From assembly GCA_910583995.1 (NCBI GenBank), contig CAJTYW010000005.1:66259-130258 (forward strand): DNA of 64,000 nucleotides, read 5' to 3'. Origin of the DNA: an uncultured Christensenella sp. Lineage in GTDB: Bacteria; Bacillota; Clostridia; Christensenellales; UBA3700. Positions 23,969-33,365 of this stretch are shown in pieces. The position numbers and the translations under genes were made by a program. How positions within the stretch are numbered: the first letter of the stretch is position 1; each line of letters starts with the position of its first letter. A model generated the notes under the pieces. The model worked only from the letters and a program-made list of their open reading frames with translations. It was not told the DNA's origin and did no database searches.

Positions 23969-25410
23969 TGGATATAGCAATTTTGGTTTTAATAAGTTGT
24001 GCAATTATGCTATTAGTAGCGATTTTTGCAGTGATAATTGTAAAAAATAAAGGGAAATCAAATAATACCAGCGAAGTTGTGCAAAAGTATAATGATATAC
24101 AAAAAGCCGAAATTGCGGAAAGTATAGCAACTGCAAACAAAAATATGCTTGACGAGATAAGCAGAAGTAATACATCGCTAAATACTACACTTATAAACAC
24201 TATTTCTCAAAATAACAATAATTTAACCACAACAATTTCTGCAAACAATGGCGAGCTTAACAAAACTTTAGATAGCTTTAGGGAAACACAAGAGAAAAAA
24301 TTTATTTCTTTAGAAAATAAACTTTACGATAAACTTGAGAATATCCAAAAAGAAATGACACAAGCTTTGTCAAATCAAAAAGTGGATAATTTGAGAAACA
24401 ATAACGATATAAGGCAAACAATGACAGATAAGCTTAATGCGATTGAAAAGGAAATTGCAAATGAGCTTGAAAAGATAAGAAAGGAAAACCAAACTAAACT
24501 TGATGAAATGAGAAAAGTTGTAGATAACACTATGCAGGATACATTAAACAAAAGATTGACTGAATCATTTGAAGTTATAAGCAAGCAACTTTTGGAAGTA
24601 AGCAAGGGACTTGGTGAAATGACAAACCTTACAAGTGGCGTAAATAACCTTAACAAAATAATGAGTAATGTTAAAACACGTGGTATGTGGGGCGAAATTT
24701 CTTTGGAAAATCTGCTTGAACAAATTTTAACAAGCGAGCAATATGAAAAACAGCTTATTTTGAAAGGAAGGGAAATGGTTGACTTTGCCGTAGTTCTTCC
24801 TGGCAAAAAAGAAGACGAAAAAATTTATTTGCCTATCGATGCAAAATTTCCGCTTAGCGACTATCAATTGTTAATTGATGCAAGTGAAAGTTTTGATAAA
24901 GAACAAGTGGATATAGCAAGAAAAAATTTGTTTAAAAGGATAAAGGAAGAAGCTAAATCAATAAGTAATAAGTATATCATAGAGCCAAAAACCACAAGCT
25001 TTGCGATTATGTATTTGCCTATAGAAGGACTTTTTGCAGAAGTAGCAAGAGATACAACTTTGCTTGACGAGTTGCAAAACAAATATAAAGTTGTAGTAAG
25101 CGGCCCAACAACAATTACAGCTTTGTTAAACAGCCTTCAATTAGGTTTTAGAACTCTTCAGATACAAAAAAATAGCAAAAAGGTATGGGAAGCACTTGCA
25201 AAATTTAGAACAGAGTTTTACAAGTTTGCTGATGATTTGGAAAAAGTCAAAAAACAAGCAAATACAGTTGTTACTTCAATTGAAAGTACAAGTAAAAGAA
25301 CAGGTACTATAGAAAAAGTACTTAATAAGCTTGATAAAATAGATTATGACCCAGATAATAACGGATTTTTAGAAGGAGATTACAATGCAGGCGAAAAAAC
25401 CGATGATTAA
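23968..25410 (+). CDS. rmuC: DNA recombination protein RmuC
   Basis: 480 aa. An N-terminal membrane helix (about 4-24) is followed by a long coiled coil (about 35-215), rich in Asn, Lys and Glu. The conserved RmuC domain lies at about 225-425, including RGMWGEISLENLLEQIL and YLPIDAKFPLSDYQ. RmuC limits inversion or rearrangement between short inverted repeats in E. coli and is distantly nuclease-like. AGGAG precedes the ATG, which overlaps the cca stop. The last 26 nt overlap the PHP gene. Confidence 0.92.
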   Translation: MDIAILVLISCAIMLLVAIFAVIIVKNKGKSNNTSEVVQKYNDIQKAEIAESIATANKNMLDEISRSNTSLNTTLINTISQNNNNLTTTISANNGELNKTLDSFRETQEKKFISLENKLYDKLENIQKEMTQALSNQKVDNLRNNNDIRQTMTDKLNAIEKEIANELEKIRKENQTKLDEMRKVVDNTMQDTLNKRLTESFEVISKQLLEVSKGLGEMTNLTSGVNNLNKIMSNVKTRGMWGEISLENLLEQILTSEQYEKQLILKGREMVDFAVVLPGKKEDEKIYLPIDAKFPLSDYQLLIDASESFDKEQVDIARKNLFKRIKEEAKSISNKYIIEPKTTSFAIMYLPIEGLFAEVARDTTLLDELQNKYKVVVSGPTTITALLNSLQLGFRTLQIQKNSKKVWEALAKFRTEFYKFADDLEKVKKQANTVVTSIESTSKRTGTIEKVLNKLDKIDYDPDNNGFLEGDYNAGEKTDD

Positions 25411-26215
25411 AAGCGATTTGCATATACATACACTGCATAGCGACGGCGCTATGTCTGTTGGCGAAGTTATGGATATTGCAAAATTTAAAGGCTTTGACTG
25501 TATAGCAATAACAGACCACGATACTGTAAGCGGTGTCAGTGATGCTATGCTTTACGGCAAAGAAATCGGTCTTAAGGTTGTCCCCGGAATAGAGCTTTCT
25601 GCCTATAGCGTTATGGCAGTACATATTTTGGGGTATGGCATAGATTATAATTCCCCTGCACTTTTGGAACTGTTAAACAGCTTGCTTGAACAACGACAAG
25701 TCAGAGCTATGGAGATAGTTGAAAAGCTAAAAAGATTTAACATTTTAATAGACACAGAAACTTTGCCAAAAGTAAATGTCGGAAGAAGTCATATAGCAAT
25801 GGCACTTAAAAATGCGGGATATGTTTCTAATATACAGGAAGCTTTTGACAAATACCTTGGTGAAAATCGACTTGCTTATGTCCCGAGTAAAAGGATAAAC
25901 CCTATTGAAGCAGTACAGGCAATAAAAGATAGTGGCGGTATGGCAGTTATTGCTCACCCGTTGCAGCTACATAATACAAAAAAACTTATTCCACTTATCG
26001 AAGGACTAAAAAAATATGGCCTTGACGGATTAGAAGTGTATTATCCGACACATACCCAAGATAAGACGGCAATGTTTGAAAAAATAGCAAAAGATTACAA
26101 ATTGTTTGCAACTGGGGGTAGTGATTTCCACGGAGCAAATAAGAATAATACAATTAATAATATTGGCGAAACTTATTGCAATTTACCCTTTGAGTTAAGG
26201 CGTAATTTAAAGTAA
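25385..26215 (+). CDS. PHP-domain metal-dependent phosphoesterase
   Basis: 276 aa. The four PHP motifs are visible: DLHIHTLHSDG near residue 11, AITDHDTVSG, the central VIAHPLQLH, and GGSDFHGANK near the C-terminus. This is the YciV/TrpH-type stand-alone family; characterised members act on 3',5'-nucleoside bisphosphates or degrade short RNA 5'-3'. AGAAGGAGA precedes the ATG inside the end of rmuC, so expression is coupled. The exact substrate cannot be decided from sequence. Confidence 0.88.
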   Translation: MQAKKPMIKSDLHIHTLHSDGAMSVGEVMDIAKFKGFDCIAITDHDTVSGVSDAMLYGKEIGLKVVPGIELSAYSVMAVHILGYGIDYNSPALLELLNSLLEQRQVRAMEIVEKLKRFNILIDTETLPKVNVGRSHIAMALKNAGYVSNIQEAFDKYLGENRLAYVPSKRINPIEAVQAIKDSGGMAVIAHPLQLHNTKKLIPLIEGLKKYGLDGLEVYYPTHTQDKTAMFEKIAKDYKLFATGGSDFHGANKNNTINNIGETYCNLPFELRRNLK

Positions 26216-26328
26216 ACAATAATTTAAATTATATTTTTGCTTTTACATATAAATAGATAAAAAAATAGCGGTAAAATAATAAAATTAGTTAGCTATTTGT
26301 AAAAAACAGCAATAAGATAACAAATAAC

Positions 26329-26357
26329 TTGCAATTTTGCAGTAAAATGATTATAAT
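26329..26357 (+). promoter_or_regulatory. Promoter of proS
   Basis: TTGCAA (26329-26334), 17-nt spacer, consensus TATAAT (26352-26357). The leader is only about 45 nt, too short for a T-box. Confidence 0.75.
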
Positions 26358-26407
26358 AAATAGACAAAGTGATATAAAACAAAAAGATAATAAATCGGAG
26401 ATTAAAA

Positions 26408-27862
26408 ATGGCTAAGAAAAACAATGCACAATTTGTACAAGAAATAGCAGATATTAACGAAAACTTCCCACAATGGTATACCGATGTGGTTTTAAAAACA
26501 GAACTTGTAGATTACGGTCCTGTAAAAGGAAGTATGGTAATTCGTCCTTATGGATACGCAATATGGGAAAACATTCAAAAGGAACTTGATAAAAGATTTA
26601 AAGAAACAGGTCATAAAAACGCATATTTTCCAATGCTTATACCATATAGCTTTTTGACAAGGGAAAAAGAGCATATTGAAGGCTTTGCTCCTGAAGTTGC
26701 GTTGGTTACACATTACGGCGAAGAAGAATTGCCTGAAAAATTAGTTGTAAGACCTACAAGTGAAACTATTATTTGTGAAATGTATAAAAAATGGGTTAAA
26801 AGTTATCGTGATTTGCCTGTACTTATCAATCAATGGGCAAATGTATTCCGTTGCGAAAAAACAACAAGACCATTTTTGAGAACAAGCGAATTTTTGTGGC
26901 AAGAAGGACATACATTGCACAGAACACACGAAGAAGCAGAAGAAGAAACTTTCAAAATGCTTAATGTTTATGCAGAGTTTATGAAAAATGTGCTTGCAAC
27001 ACCTGTTTTAACTGGTAAAAAGACAGAAAAAGAAAAATTTGCAGGAGCTAATGCTACTTATGGTATGGAAGCTATGATGCTTGACGGAAAATCTTTGCAA
27101 GCAGGTACTTCACACGATTTGGGTTGTAACTTTGCAAAAGGCTTTGAAATTAAATACCTTGATAAAGATGGCGAATTGAAATTCCCATATCAAACAAGCT
27201 GGGGTGTTTCTACAAGATTGATTGGTGCTTTAATTATGGCACACGGCGACCAAAGGGGATTGGCTTTGCCACCAAGAGTTGCTCCTATTCAAACAATTGT
27301 TATTCCTATAGCATCACATAAAGAAGGTGTTATTGAAAAAGCAGAAGAACTTTATAAGGAACTTATGGCAGCAGGAATCCGTGCTGAAAAAGACTTTACC
27401 GACAATACCCCTGGCTGGAAGTTCAATGAGTGGGAGATGAAAGGTGTTCCACTAAGAATTGAGCAAGGACCACGCGATATAGAAAATGGCGTTGTACAAG
27501 TTGTACGTCGTGATACTTTTGAAAAAATTGAAGTTAAGAGAGAAGGACTTGCACAAACAATAATAAAACTTTTGGACGAAGTACACGAAAATATGTACAA
27601 TAAAGCAAAAGCATTTATGGATAGTCATATTGTAATTTGCCATACTTTGGACGAAATGAAACAAGCTTTAGATAACAAATGCTTTGTTAAAACTATGTGG
27701 TGTGGTTGTGAGAAATGTGAAGCTAAAATCAAAGAAATGTTCCAAGCAACAGCACGCGTTATGCCATTTGACCAAACTCCTGTAGGTGATAAATGTATTT
27801 GTTGCGGAAAGGAATGTAAGGAAGGCGAACTAAAAGTTATCTATTTTGCAAGAGCATATTAA
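26408..27862 (+). CDS. proS: Prolyl-tRNA synthetase, archaeal/eukaryotic-like short form
   Basis: 484 aa class II synthetase (ProS type 3). It lacks the large editing insertion of the 570-aa bacterial type. Motif 2 region FRCEKTTRPFLRTSEFLWQE and TSHDLGCNFAKGFE are present. The C-terminal zinc-like domain has WCGCEKC and CICCGKECKEGE and ends in Tyr, a hallmark of this type. It charges tRNA-Pro with proline. CGGAGA precedes the ATG. Clostridia often carry this form. Editing of mischarged Ala-tRNA-Pro would need a separate ProX/YbaK-type enzyme, which is not in the window. Confidence 0.95.
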   Translation: MAKKNNAQFVQEIADINENFPQWYTDVVLKTELVDYGPVKGSMVIRPYGYAIWENIQKELDKRFKETGHKNAYFPMLIPYSFLTREKEHIEGFAPEVALVTHYGEEELPEKLVVRPTSETIICEMYKKWVKSYRDLPVLINQWANVFRCEKTTRPFLRTSEFLWQEGHTLHRTHEEAEEETFKMLNVYAEFMKNVLATPVLTGKKTEKEKFAGANATYGMEAMMLDGKSLQAGTSHDLGCNFAKGFEIKYLDKDGELKFPYQTSWGVSTRLIGALIMAHGDQRGLALPPRVAPIQTIVIPIASHKEGVIEKAEELYKELMAAGIRAEKDFTDNTPGWKFNEWEMKGVPLRIEQGPRDIENGVVQVVRRDTFEKIEVKREGLAQTIIKLLDEVHENMYNKAKAFMDSHIVICHTLDEMKQALDNKCFVKTMWCGCEKCEAKIKEMFQATARVMPFDQTPVGDKCICCGKECKEGELKVIYFARAY

Positions 27863-27968
27863 TAGGGTGCTACTTTTAAATTTTTTGAGATTAAAAGTAA
27901 TCAATATTAAATAGTTTGAATAAAAATAGCGTAACAAAATTAATTAAAAATTAAAAATATTTTTATAG

Positions 27969-27999
27969 AAAAAGCAGTGTGGTTTAGCATTGCTTTTTT
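27969..27999 (+). terminator. Intrinsic terminator after proS
   Basis: AAAAAGCAGTG and CATTGCTTTTTT form a stem with one G-U pair and an 8-nt loop, followed by a T-run. Confidence 0.75.
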
Positions 28000-28296
28000 G
28001 ATATTTAGACAAAAACCTTGCGAAAATCGGTAGATTTTTATGTTTTGGCATTTATTTTGATTAAGTTTTGTACTGATATATAGTGTTTTTGTAATCTGTA
28101 AATCATTAAATGGCAATCTTTTTATAATTAACGGCTTTGTTTAAAAATGTTTTAAGCATATAAGACAAAAAATAGCTAAGTATCTTTTATGCTAAAACTA
28201 GCTTAAAAATTATATGACAGGTTATGGCTATTTATCTGATTTATTAGACTATTATTTGCTAAAAATGACGGGCAAGTTAAATTTTGTGTAAAAATG

Positions 28297-28325
28297 TTGA
28301 TTTTATATATTTTTTATTATATAAT
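28297..28325 (+). promoter_or_regulatory. Promoter of the LRR lipoprotein gene
   Basis: TTGATT (28297-28302), 17-nt spacer, TATAAT (28320-28325). The leader of about 110 nt holds a perfect CCCCAA-A-TTGGGG palindrome (28342-28354) and a hairpin (GTGGCTATAA ... TTATAGGCAC, 28379-28407, one mismatch and a TTC turn region). The function of these dyads is unknown. Confidence 0.7.
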
Positions 28326-28440
28326 GTAAATACCAAAGTATCCCCAAATTGGGGCAATTTTGGAAAATTATGTATTAAGTGGCTATAAATACTTCGTATT
28401 ATAGGCACAGCAAATTATTATTTTGTTTTAGGGGAAGATT

Positions 28441-29970
28441 ATGACAAAGAAAAGAGTGTTTGTTTTTCTTGCGGTTATTATTGTTATGGCATTGTCTATA
28501 AGTCTGCTTGTTGCTTGCAATAGACCTTCAGATGCTAATAACAATGGTAATGGTTATGGCGATAATGAACAAATCGCAGATGAAAATTTAACGCCTACCG
28601 CACAATTAGTTTACGAGTTAAACGCTGAAGGCACTGGTTACATATTAACCGATGCCAAAGTTGCAAACGAAAATAACATAAAAGCAAAGAAAACTACAAT
28701 AGTTGTTGCTGATAAATATAATGAATTACCAGTAGTTGGTATTGCGCCTGAAGTTTTTAAAGATTTTAAAGGTCTGACAAAAGTTACTGTAATTGGTGAT
28801 AATCTACAATATGTTGGAGATAGAGCTTTTTTCAATTGCAGTTCTATTGCTGAAGTTAAATTGGGTGGCGGACTAAAAACCATTGGTAATGGTGCATTTA
28901 GAGATTGTGTTGCTTTAGCAAATATTACATTGCCTAAAAAAGAGAATACTTTAGAGAGTATTGGCGATTCAGCATTTATGAATTGTGCCGCTTTAGCAAG
29001 TATTGAAATTCCTGAAGGATTTAAGTCTTTTGGTTTAGGCGCTTTCAGAAAATGCACTAAATTAGAAAGTATTGTTATTCCTAAATCTATCACAGTGATT
29101 GGCAAACAACTATTCCAAGAATGTTCAGGTTTAAAATATGTACAATTATCTGAAGATACAACTGCAATTAAAGAAGAAGCTTTTGATAGATGCAATAACT
29201 TAATTGTTATGCAAGATAAAAAAATCGAAATTCCAACAGATAAAAATGCAAAAGTTGAAAGTAAGATTACTATCCCAAGCAAAGTTGTAGAAATTGAAAG
29301 AAAAGCCTTCAATGCTTGTGGTAAAATGAAAAAGGTTATTTTGCCTAGCGGTATAACTGAAATTGCAGAGTATACTTTCTTTGGTAGTGGTATTACTGAA
29401 ATTGAATTACAAGGTAAGGTTACAGAAATTGGTGTAAGTGCATTTGAAAAATGCGATTCATTAAAAACTATTAATATTCCCGATACATTAAGATATATTA
29501 AAGAGAATGCTTTTTCTGGTACATCTAAACTTGCAGAAATCAATTTAAATCAAAACTTGTACGAAATTTGCGATTACGCTTTCTCATTTAGCGGATTAGA
29601 AGAAATTCATATACCAAGTGGAGTTAGCAGAATTGGTAAATATGCTTTCCAATATTGTAAAAAATTAAAAAAAGTATTTTTCCCTGCAACTCTTAAACTT
29701 ATTGATGAAGGTGCTTTCAGAAATGCAGGAAAGCCTGAAGAAATTACTGATGCAGAAGGCAATGTTACAGAAACTGAAAATTTGCAAATCACATACGATT
29801 TTACAGGCACAACTGAACAATGGAATGCTATAGTTAAAAAAGGTCCATATTTTTGGGGTAATGATAAAACACCTGTAGAAATTATTTGCCACAATGGCAC
29901 TACAGAAGAAAGAGTACCATTGGTATTGACAAATATTCCTGAGCAAAGCACAGAGCAGGAGCAAGCTTGA
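28441..29970 (+). CDS. BspA-type leucine-rich-repeat lipoprotein
   Basis: 509 aa. Residues 1-26 are a lipoprotein signal peptide with lipobox LLVAC, so the protein is probably anchored on the outer face of the membrane at Cys26. Residues about 85-450 hold about 13 LRR_5/BspA-type repeats of about 23 residues (pattern I-x-x-x-A-F-x-x-C-x-x-L-x-x-I-x-I-P). A short acidic tail follows. Such proteins bind host or partner proteins, but ligands are highly variable. AGGGGAAG precedes the ATG. It is monocistronic with its own promoter and a strong terminator. Confidence 0.88.
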   Translation: MTKKRVFVFLAVIIVMALSISLLVACNRPSDANNNGNGYGDNEQIADENLTPTAQLVYELNAEGTGYILTDAKVANENNIKAKKTTIVVADKYNELPVVGIAPEVFKDFKGLTKVTVIGDNLQYVGDRAFFNCSSIAEVKLGGGLKTIGNGAFRDCVALANITLPKKENTLESIGDSAFMNCAALASIEIPEGFKSFGLGAFRKCTKLESIVIPKSITVIGKQLFQECSGLKYVQLSEDTTAIKEEAFDRCNNLIVMQDKKIEIPTDKNAKVESKITIPSKVVEIERKAFNACGKMKKVILPSGITEIAEYTFFGSGITEIELQGKVTEIGVSAFEKCDSLKTINIPDTLRYIKENAFSGTSKLAEINLNQNLYEICDYAFSFSGLEEIHIPSGVSRIGKYAFQYCKKLKKVFFPATLKLIDEGAFRNAGKPEEITDAEGNVTETENLQITYDFTGTTEQWNAIVKKGPYFWGNDKTPVEIICHNGTTEERVPLVLTNIPEQSTEQEQA

Positions 29971-30013
29971 TTTAAGCAAAATAAAAACAAATCAAACACT
30001 TAAATATAAAAAT

Positions 30014-30045
30014 AAACCGCACGATTAAAGCGTGCGGTTTTTATT
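30014..30045 (+). terminator. Intrinsic terminator of the LRR lipoprotein gene
   Basis: AAACCGCACG, 7-nt loop, CGTGCGGTTTTTATTTT. Confidence 0.9.
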
Positions 30046-30210
30046 TTATATGTTTCAATAATATATTTAAAAAAGTCACAACTTTCATTATAGGAAATTT
30101 TTGTTGTAGAAATATAATCAAATAACAATTGTTAAATGTAATAAGGGTAATATTAAAATTGGTTTAACAAGTAATAATTATTATAGAATAAATATATAGA
30201 CATTTAATAT

Positions 30211-30246
30211 AAAAATTAAAATCTGCCGCTATACACGGCAGATTTT
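30211..30246 (-). terminator. Intrinsic terminator of the ClC gene
   Basis: On the minus strand CAAAATCTGCCG pairs with CGGCAGATTTT and is followed by AATTTTTATATT; it starts 1 nt after the stop codon. Confidence 0.85.
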
Positions 30247-30247
30247 G

Positions 30248-31993
30248 TTATTCATTAAGCAATCTTTCTACATATTCCATTGTTTCGTCAGGGTCATAAG
30301 TTTTAGCTTTAATTAGTAGTAGGTCACCACCTTCAAGCTTGGTTTCCGCACTGGCAAGTATTTGTTCGTCACCTTTGCTTATAGTTTTAACAGCACATTC
30401 AGGCGGCCATAATAAATCTTTAATAAGTTTTCCATCTGCAAAAGAGTTATGTTCTATAACAACTTTAAAACTAATTTGCTTTTGTCTTTTGCCTTCACGC
30501 TCTTGTTCCACAGTTCTATCTAAAAGTGCATCATATAGTGGTGGAACTTTAAAGAATTCCGCAACTAAAGTTGCAATAAATATCGTAATACCTGTAAATA
30601 AGAAGGAGTGGAAAGAACCTGTAACTTCCATTACTAAAACCATTGCGGTAATAGGTGTTCTTACCGATGCACCAAAGAAAGCTGACATAGATATAACAAT
30701 AAGCAGTTTAAACAGCGTACTGTCAAGCCCCGCTAGCATAAACAAATTGCCATACAATCCACCAATCAAAGCACCTATAGTAAGCATTGGTATAAACAAT
30801 CCGCCTGTAGCGCCGCTGTTTACGCAAATAGGTATCAAAACCAATTTAACAGCAAGCATAGCTAGTAACATATACCAAACAAATTTGCCATTACCTATAT
30901 TCATTATAAGTGAGTGTCCGCCACCTATTGTATCAACCCAAGCAAGTCCTACGCCACCGCACAATAAAAATGCGAAAATCAATTTTGCCCATTGTGGTAT
31001 CTTTTTTGGTATTATTTTTTGAGAATTAATAATCAAATAGTTAAAGCCTACGCCTGCAAGACCTATTACAATACCGAGCACAACCAACATCCAAATATTG
31101 CTTAAAGCAAACTTGTCCGGGAAAGACCCAAAGTCAAACAAATATCCTGTACCACCCCAAAGTTTGGAGATTGCGTTTGATGTCAAAACGCCAGTGGTTA
31201 CTGAACAGCCTGCTGTCAAAAGAAGCATAGGTGTTACTTTTTTTTGTACTTCTTCTATAACAAATATTATACCTGTAAGGGGAGCGTTAAAGGCAACACC
31301 CAAACCTGTACCTGCACCTGCCGACATAATATATCTTGACCAAGCCATTCTGCATTTTAACAATCTGCAAGTACCTTGAGCAGTGGTTGCACCTATTTGA
31401 ATGGAAGGACCTTCAGACCCAAGCGATAAACCACCAAAATATGTTAAAAGCGATGATGCTATTGTTGTAAGTAATACCCTTAACCAACGGAAAGTCAATA
31501 TTCCGCGAAGAACGCCTTCCGTCCTGGGAACGCCCGAACCTTTACACTCAGGTGTAATTTTAAGCAGTAGATAACATAAAAGAGCGATTAATACCAGCCC
31601 GAATAAAAACAAAGGTGTCCAAGCGGGGTTATCGTGTACTAATGTGTAAATATCTTTTGACCAACCAAGCAAAAGATTTGCAAACTTTGTATAAAGTCCT
31701 ACTAACACACCTACTATTATGCCACATAGTCCGCTGTAACAAATAACGGGAATTATAACATTACGGAAATAACCAAGCGTCGGACGCATTGTGAATTTTG
31801 CTTTAGGTTTTTGTGTCGATTGAGTATGAGTTGCAACGTCTTCAATAATTACATTGGAAATATTGTCATTTTTATCATATTCTTCATCATAAAACACATT
31901 GTCCCCGTTAGAAATTTTTTCTAAGGGGCGATTTTCGATGGGTTTTTCTTGAATTTTTACTTCTTTTTCTTCCATAAAATCTTTTTCTTGCAT
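30248..31993 (-). CDS. ClC-family chloride/proton exchanger with C-terminal TrkA-C domain
   Basis: 581 aa. Residues 1-85 are a charged cytosolic extension. Residues about 90-480 form the ClC membrane domain with filter motifs KGSGVPRTEG, LGSEGPSIQIG (including the gating Glu) and SGATGGLFIPML. The Glu equivalent to the external gate suggests an H+-coupled exchanger. Residues about 505-580 resemble a TrkA-C/RCK-C ligand-binding domain (EGGDLLLIKAK) instead of CBS domains. The first ATG has GGAAC upstream; an alternative start lies five codons later. It is monocistronic, with a consensus promoter at 32032-32060. Confidence 0.92.
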   Translation of the reverse strand: MQEKDFMEEKEVKIQEKPIENRPLEKISNGDNVFYDEEYDKNDNISNVIIEDVATHTQSTQKPKAKFTMRPTLGYFRNVIIPVICYSGLCGIIVGVLVGLYTKFANLLLGWSKDIYTLVHDNPAWTPLFLFGLVLIALLCYLLLKITPECKGSGVPRTEGVLRGILTFRWLRVLLTTIASSLLTYFGGLSLGSEGPSIQIGATTAQGTCRLLKCRMAWSRYIMSAGAGTGLGVAFNAPLTGIIFVIEEVQKKVTPMLLLTAGCSVTTGVLTSNAISKLWGGTGYLFDFGSFPDKFALSNIWMLVVLGIVIGLAGVGFNYLIINSQKIIPKKIPQWAKLIFAFLLCGGVGLAWVDTIGGGHSLIMNIGNGKFVWYMLLAMLAVKLVLIPICVNSGATGGLFIPMLTIGALIGGLYGNLFMLAGLDSTLFKLLIVISMSAFFGASVRTPITAMVLVMEVTGSFHSFLFTGITIFIATLVAEFFKVPPLYDALLDRTVEQEREGKRQKQISFKVVIEHNSFADGKLIKDLLWPPECAVKTISKGDEQILASAETKLEGGDLLLIKAKTYDPDETMEYVERLLNE

Positions 31994-32031
31994 AAATTGT
32001 TCCGTGGTTTTTCCGTATTTTTTCTTTTTTC

Positions 32032-32060
32032 AGTATACTCTAAATTGCAGGGTATGTCAA
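32032..32060 (-). promoter_or_regulatory. Promoter of the ClC gene
   Basis: Minus strand: TTGACA (32060-32055), 17-nt spacer, TATACT (32037-32032). The leader is about 35 nt. Confidence 0.75.
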
Positions 32061-32252
32061 GTAAGAGTGACTAAAACAGCTATTAAAATAATAGTTTTTT
32101 TAGCTGTTAATTTAATTATGCTACTATATTAGCAAATATATAATTTTGTTTTTTAAAGTAGATATTTTTTAAACTAAAAAGTTTAATCTTGTCCCTACAC
32201 ATTTATAGTTACTACTGCATATATTGTATAAAATAATTTTTAGGGGGATATT

Positions 32253-32759
32253 ATGAAACCGATAAAAGTGGACTTAGAGTATCCGGATATAGATATAGAT
32301 TCTATAAGTATGAGCGATTGCAGGTGTTTAATGGAAGATTATGGCGGAGCGGAAAGTGAGCTTACCGCAATATTGACTTACATATATCAGGCATACACAA
32401 TTAGTGAGATGGAAGAATATAAGGAATTGTATGAAACATTAAAGGGTATTGCAATTACAGAAATGCACCATCACGAATTGCTTGGTGAAACTATAGTAAA
32501 ACTTGGCGGAACGCCAGTAATGGGTGGAACGCACAAATTTTGGAATGGTAGTATGGTAAATTATTGCAAGGACATAATTAATATGATTAATATAGATATA
32601 AAAGCCGAAAATATAGCAATTGAAAACTATAAAAAGACAATGAGATGTGTACAAAACTATGCCGTACGCGAATTGATAGAGCGAATTATTATGGACGAAG
32701 AGTTGCATATTTTGGCACTTGAAGAACAAAAACATAAGATTTTAGAAAGAAATTGTTGA
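32253..32759 (+). CDS. Ferritin-like di-metal protein
   Basis: A 168-aa four-helix bundle. Carboxylate/His ligands follow the ferritin-like pattern: GGAESELTAILTYIYQ in helix 1, ITEMHHHELLGE in helix 2, IKAENIAIENY in helix 3 and IIMDEELHI in helix 4. Relatives are annotated as bacterioferritin- or manganese-catalase-like proteins of anaerobes, some spore-associated; peroxide or iron handling is likely but not proven. AGGGGGA precedes the ATG. A TGTATAAA extended -10 lies at about 32225-32232, with no clear -35. Confidence 0.8.
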   Translation: MKPIKVDLEYPDIDIDSISMSDCRCLMEDYGGAESELTAILTYIYQAYTISEMEEYKELYETLKGIAITEMHHHELLGETIVKLGGTPVMGGTHKFWNGSMVNYCKDIINMINIDIKAENIAIENYKKTMRCVQNYAVRELIERIIMDEELHILALEEQKHKILERNC

Positions 32760-32837
32760 AAATTACCGATTTTAGGATAAAATTTGCTTAATTTTTTGCT
32801 AAAATGCACATATTACAATAAAATATCAAAAAAATGC

Positions 32838-32866
32838 TTGTAATTATTTTTGTTTTGTGCTATTAT
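32838..32866 (+). promoter_or_regulatory. Promoter of secG
   Basis: TTGTAA (32838-32843), 17-nt spacer, extended -10 TGCTATTAT (hexamer 32861-32866). Confidence 0.7.
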
Positions 32867-32897
32867 AGTGTAGTTAAGTAAAATGGAGGTTTATCAA

Positions 32898-33206
32898 ATG
32901 AATATGTTAAACTCATTAATGATGCTGATTGGTGCAACAGGTGACTATACCGGTCTAAATATTTTCAGAGATATTTTGGTTATTATAATGGTATTGCTTG
33001 CTATTGCTTTAATAGTTATTATTTTAATGCAAAAAGGCACAAATGATAATATTGGCGTTATCGGCGGCGAAACAGATACTTATATGGGCAGAAACAAAGG
33101 GCAAAATAGGGAGAAAAAGTTAAAGCTTGTAACTGCAATCCTTGGTGGAATTATTGTAGTACTTGCAATTATTTACTTTGTAGTTATTTTAGTAAATCTT
33201 GCTTAA
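32898..33206 (+). CDS. secG: Preprotein translocase subunit SecG
   Basis: 102 aa, two membrane helices (about 20-45 and 75-100). They flank the conserved loop LMQKGTNDNIGVIGG with the family's FMGR-like YMGRNKG. It forms part of the SecYEG channel. An earlier ATG at 32883 overlaps the Shine-Dalgarno itself (GGAGGT, 32885-32890). The ATG at 32898, 7 nt after it, is therefore the likely start. It precedes rnr and smpB, a common Firmicute gene order. Confidence 0.9.
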   Translation: MNMLNSLMMLIGATGDYTGLNIFRDILVIIMVLLAIALIVIILMQKGTNDNIGVIGGETDTYMGRNKGQNREKKLKLVTAILGGIIVVLAIIYFVVILVNLA

Positions 33207-33226
33207 TTTTGTTAAAACTTATATTG

Positions 33227-33260
33227 GCGGCTGTACCGTTGTGGTGTCAGCCGCTTTTTT
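33227..33260 (+). terminator. Intrinsic terminator after secG
   Basis: GCGGCTG (33227-33233) and CAGCCGC (33248-33254) with a 14-nt loop, then TTTTTT. Confidence 0.85.
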
Positions 33261-33295
33261 GTGTAATAAATTAGTTATATATCTTTATAAAAGTA

Positions 33296-33324
33296 TTGAT
33301 AAGTAGTTTTCAGTGTGTTAAAAT
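33296..33324 (+). promoter_or_regulatory. Promoter of rnr-smpB
   Basis: TTGATA (33296-33301), 17-nt spacer, extended -10 TGTTAAAAT (hexamer 33319-33324). Confidence 0.65.
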
Positions 33325-33365
33325 AAAGATAGTTAGATTTACAATATTTATTTGAAGAGAGTGTT

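Larger units (their letters stand above)
27863..28440 (+). other. 578-nt intergenic region between proS and the LRR lipoprotein
   Basis: It contains a terminator (27969-27999), the promoter at 28297-28325, and two dyads in the resulting leader. I see no gene, tRNA or known riboswitch in the AT-rich part 28001-28296. Confidence 0.6.

Noticed and set aside
26216..26407. T-box leader before proS
   Set aside because: The consensus promoter at 26329-26357 leaves a leader of about 45 nt, and no T-box sequence or specifier hairpin is present.
28638..29543. Long open frame antisense to the LRR lipoprotein
   Set aside because: Its apparent repeats mirror the LRR repeats on the other strand; no RBS or promoter supports it.
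30339..31022. Open frame antisense to the ClC gene
   Set aside because: It is a composition artefact opposite conserved ClC helices, with no ribosome site.
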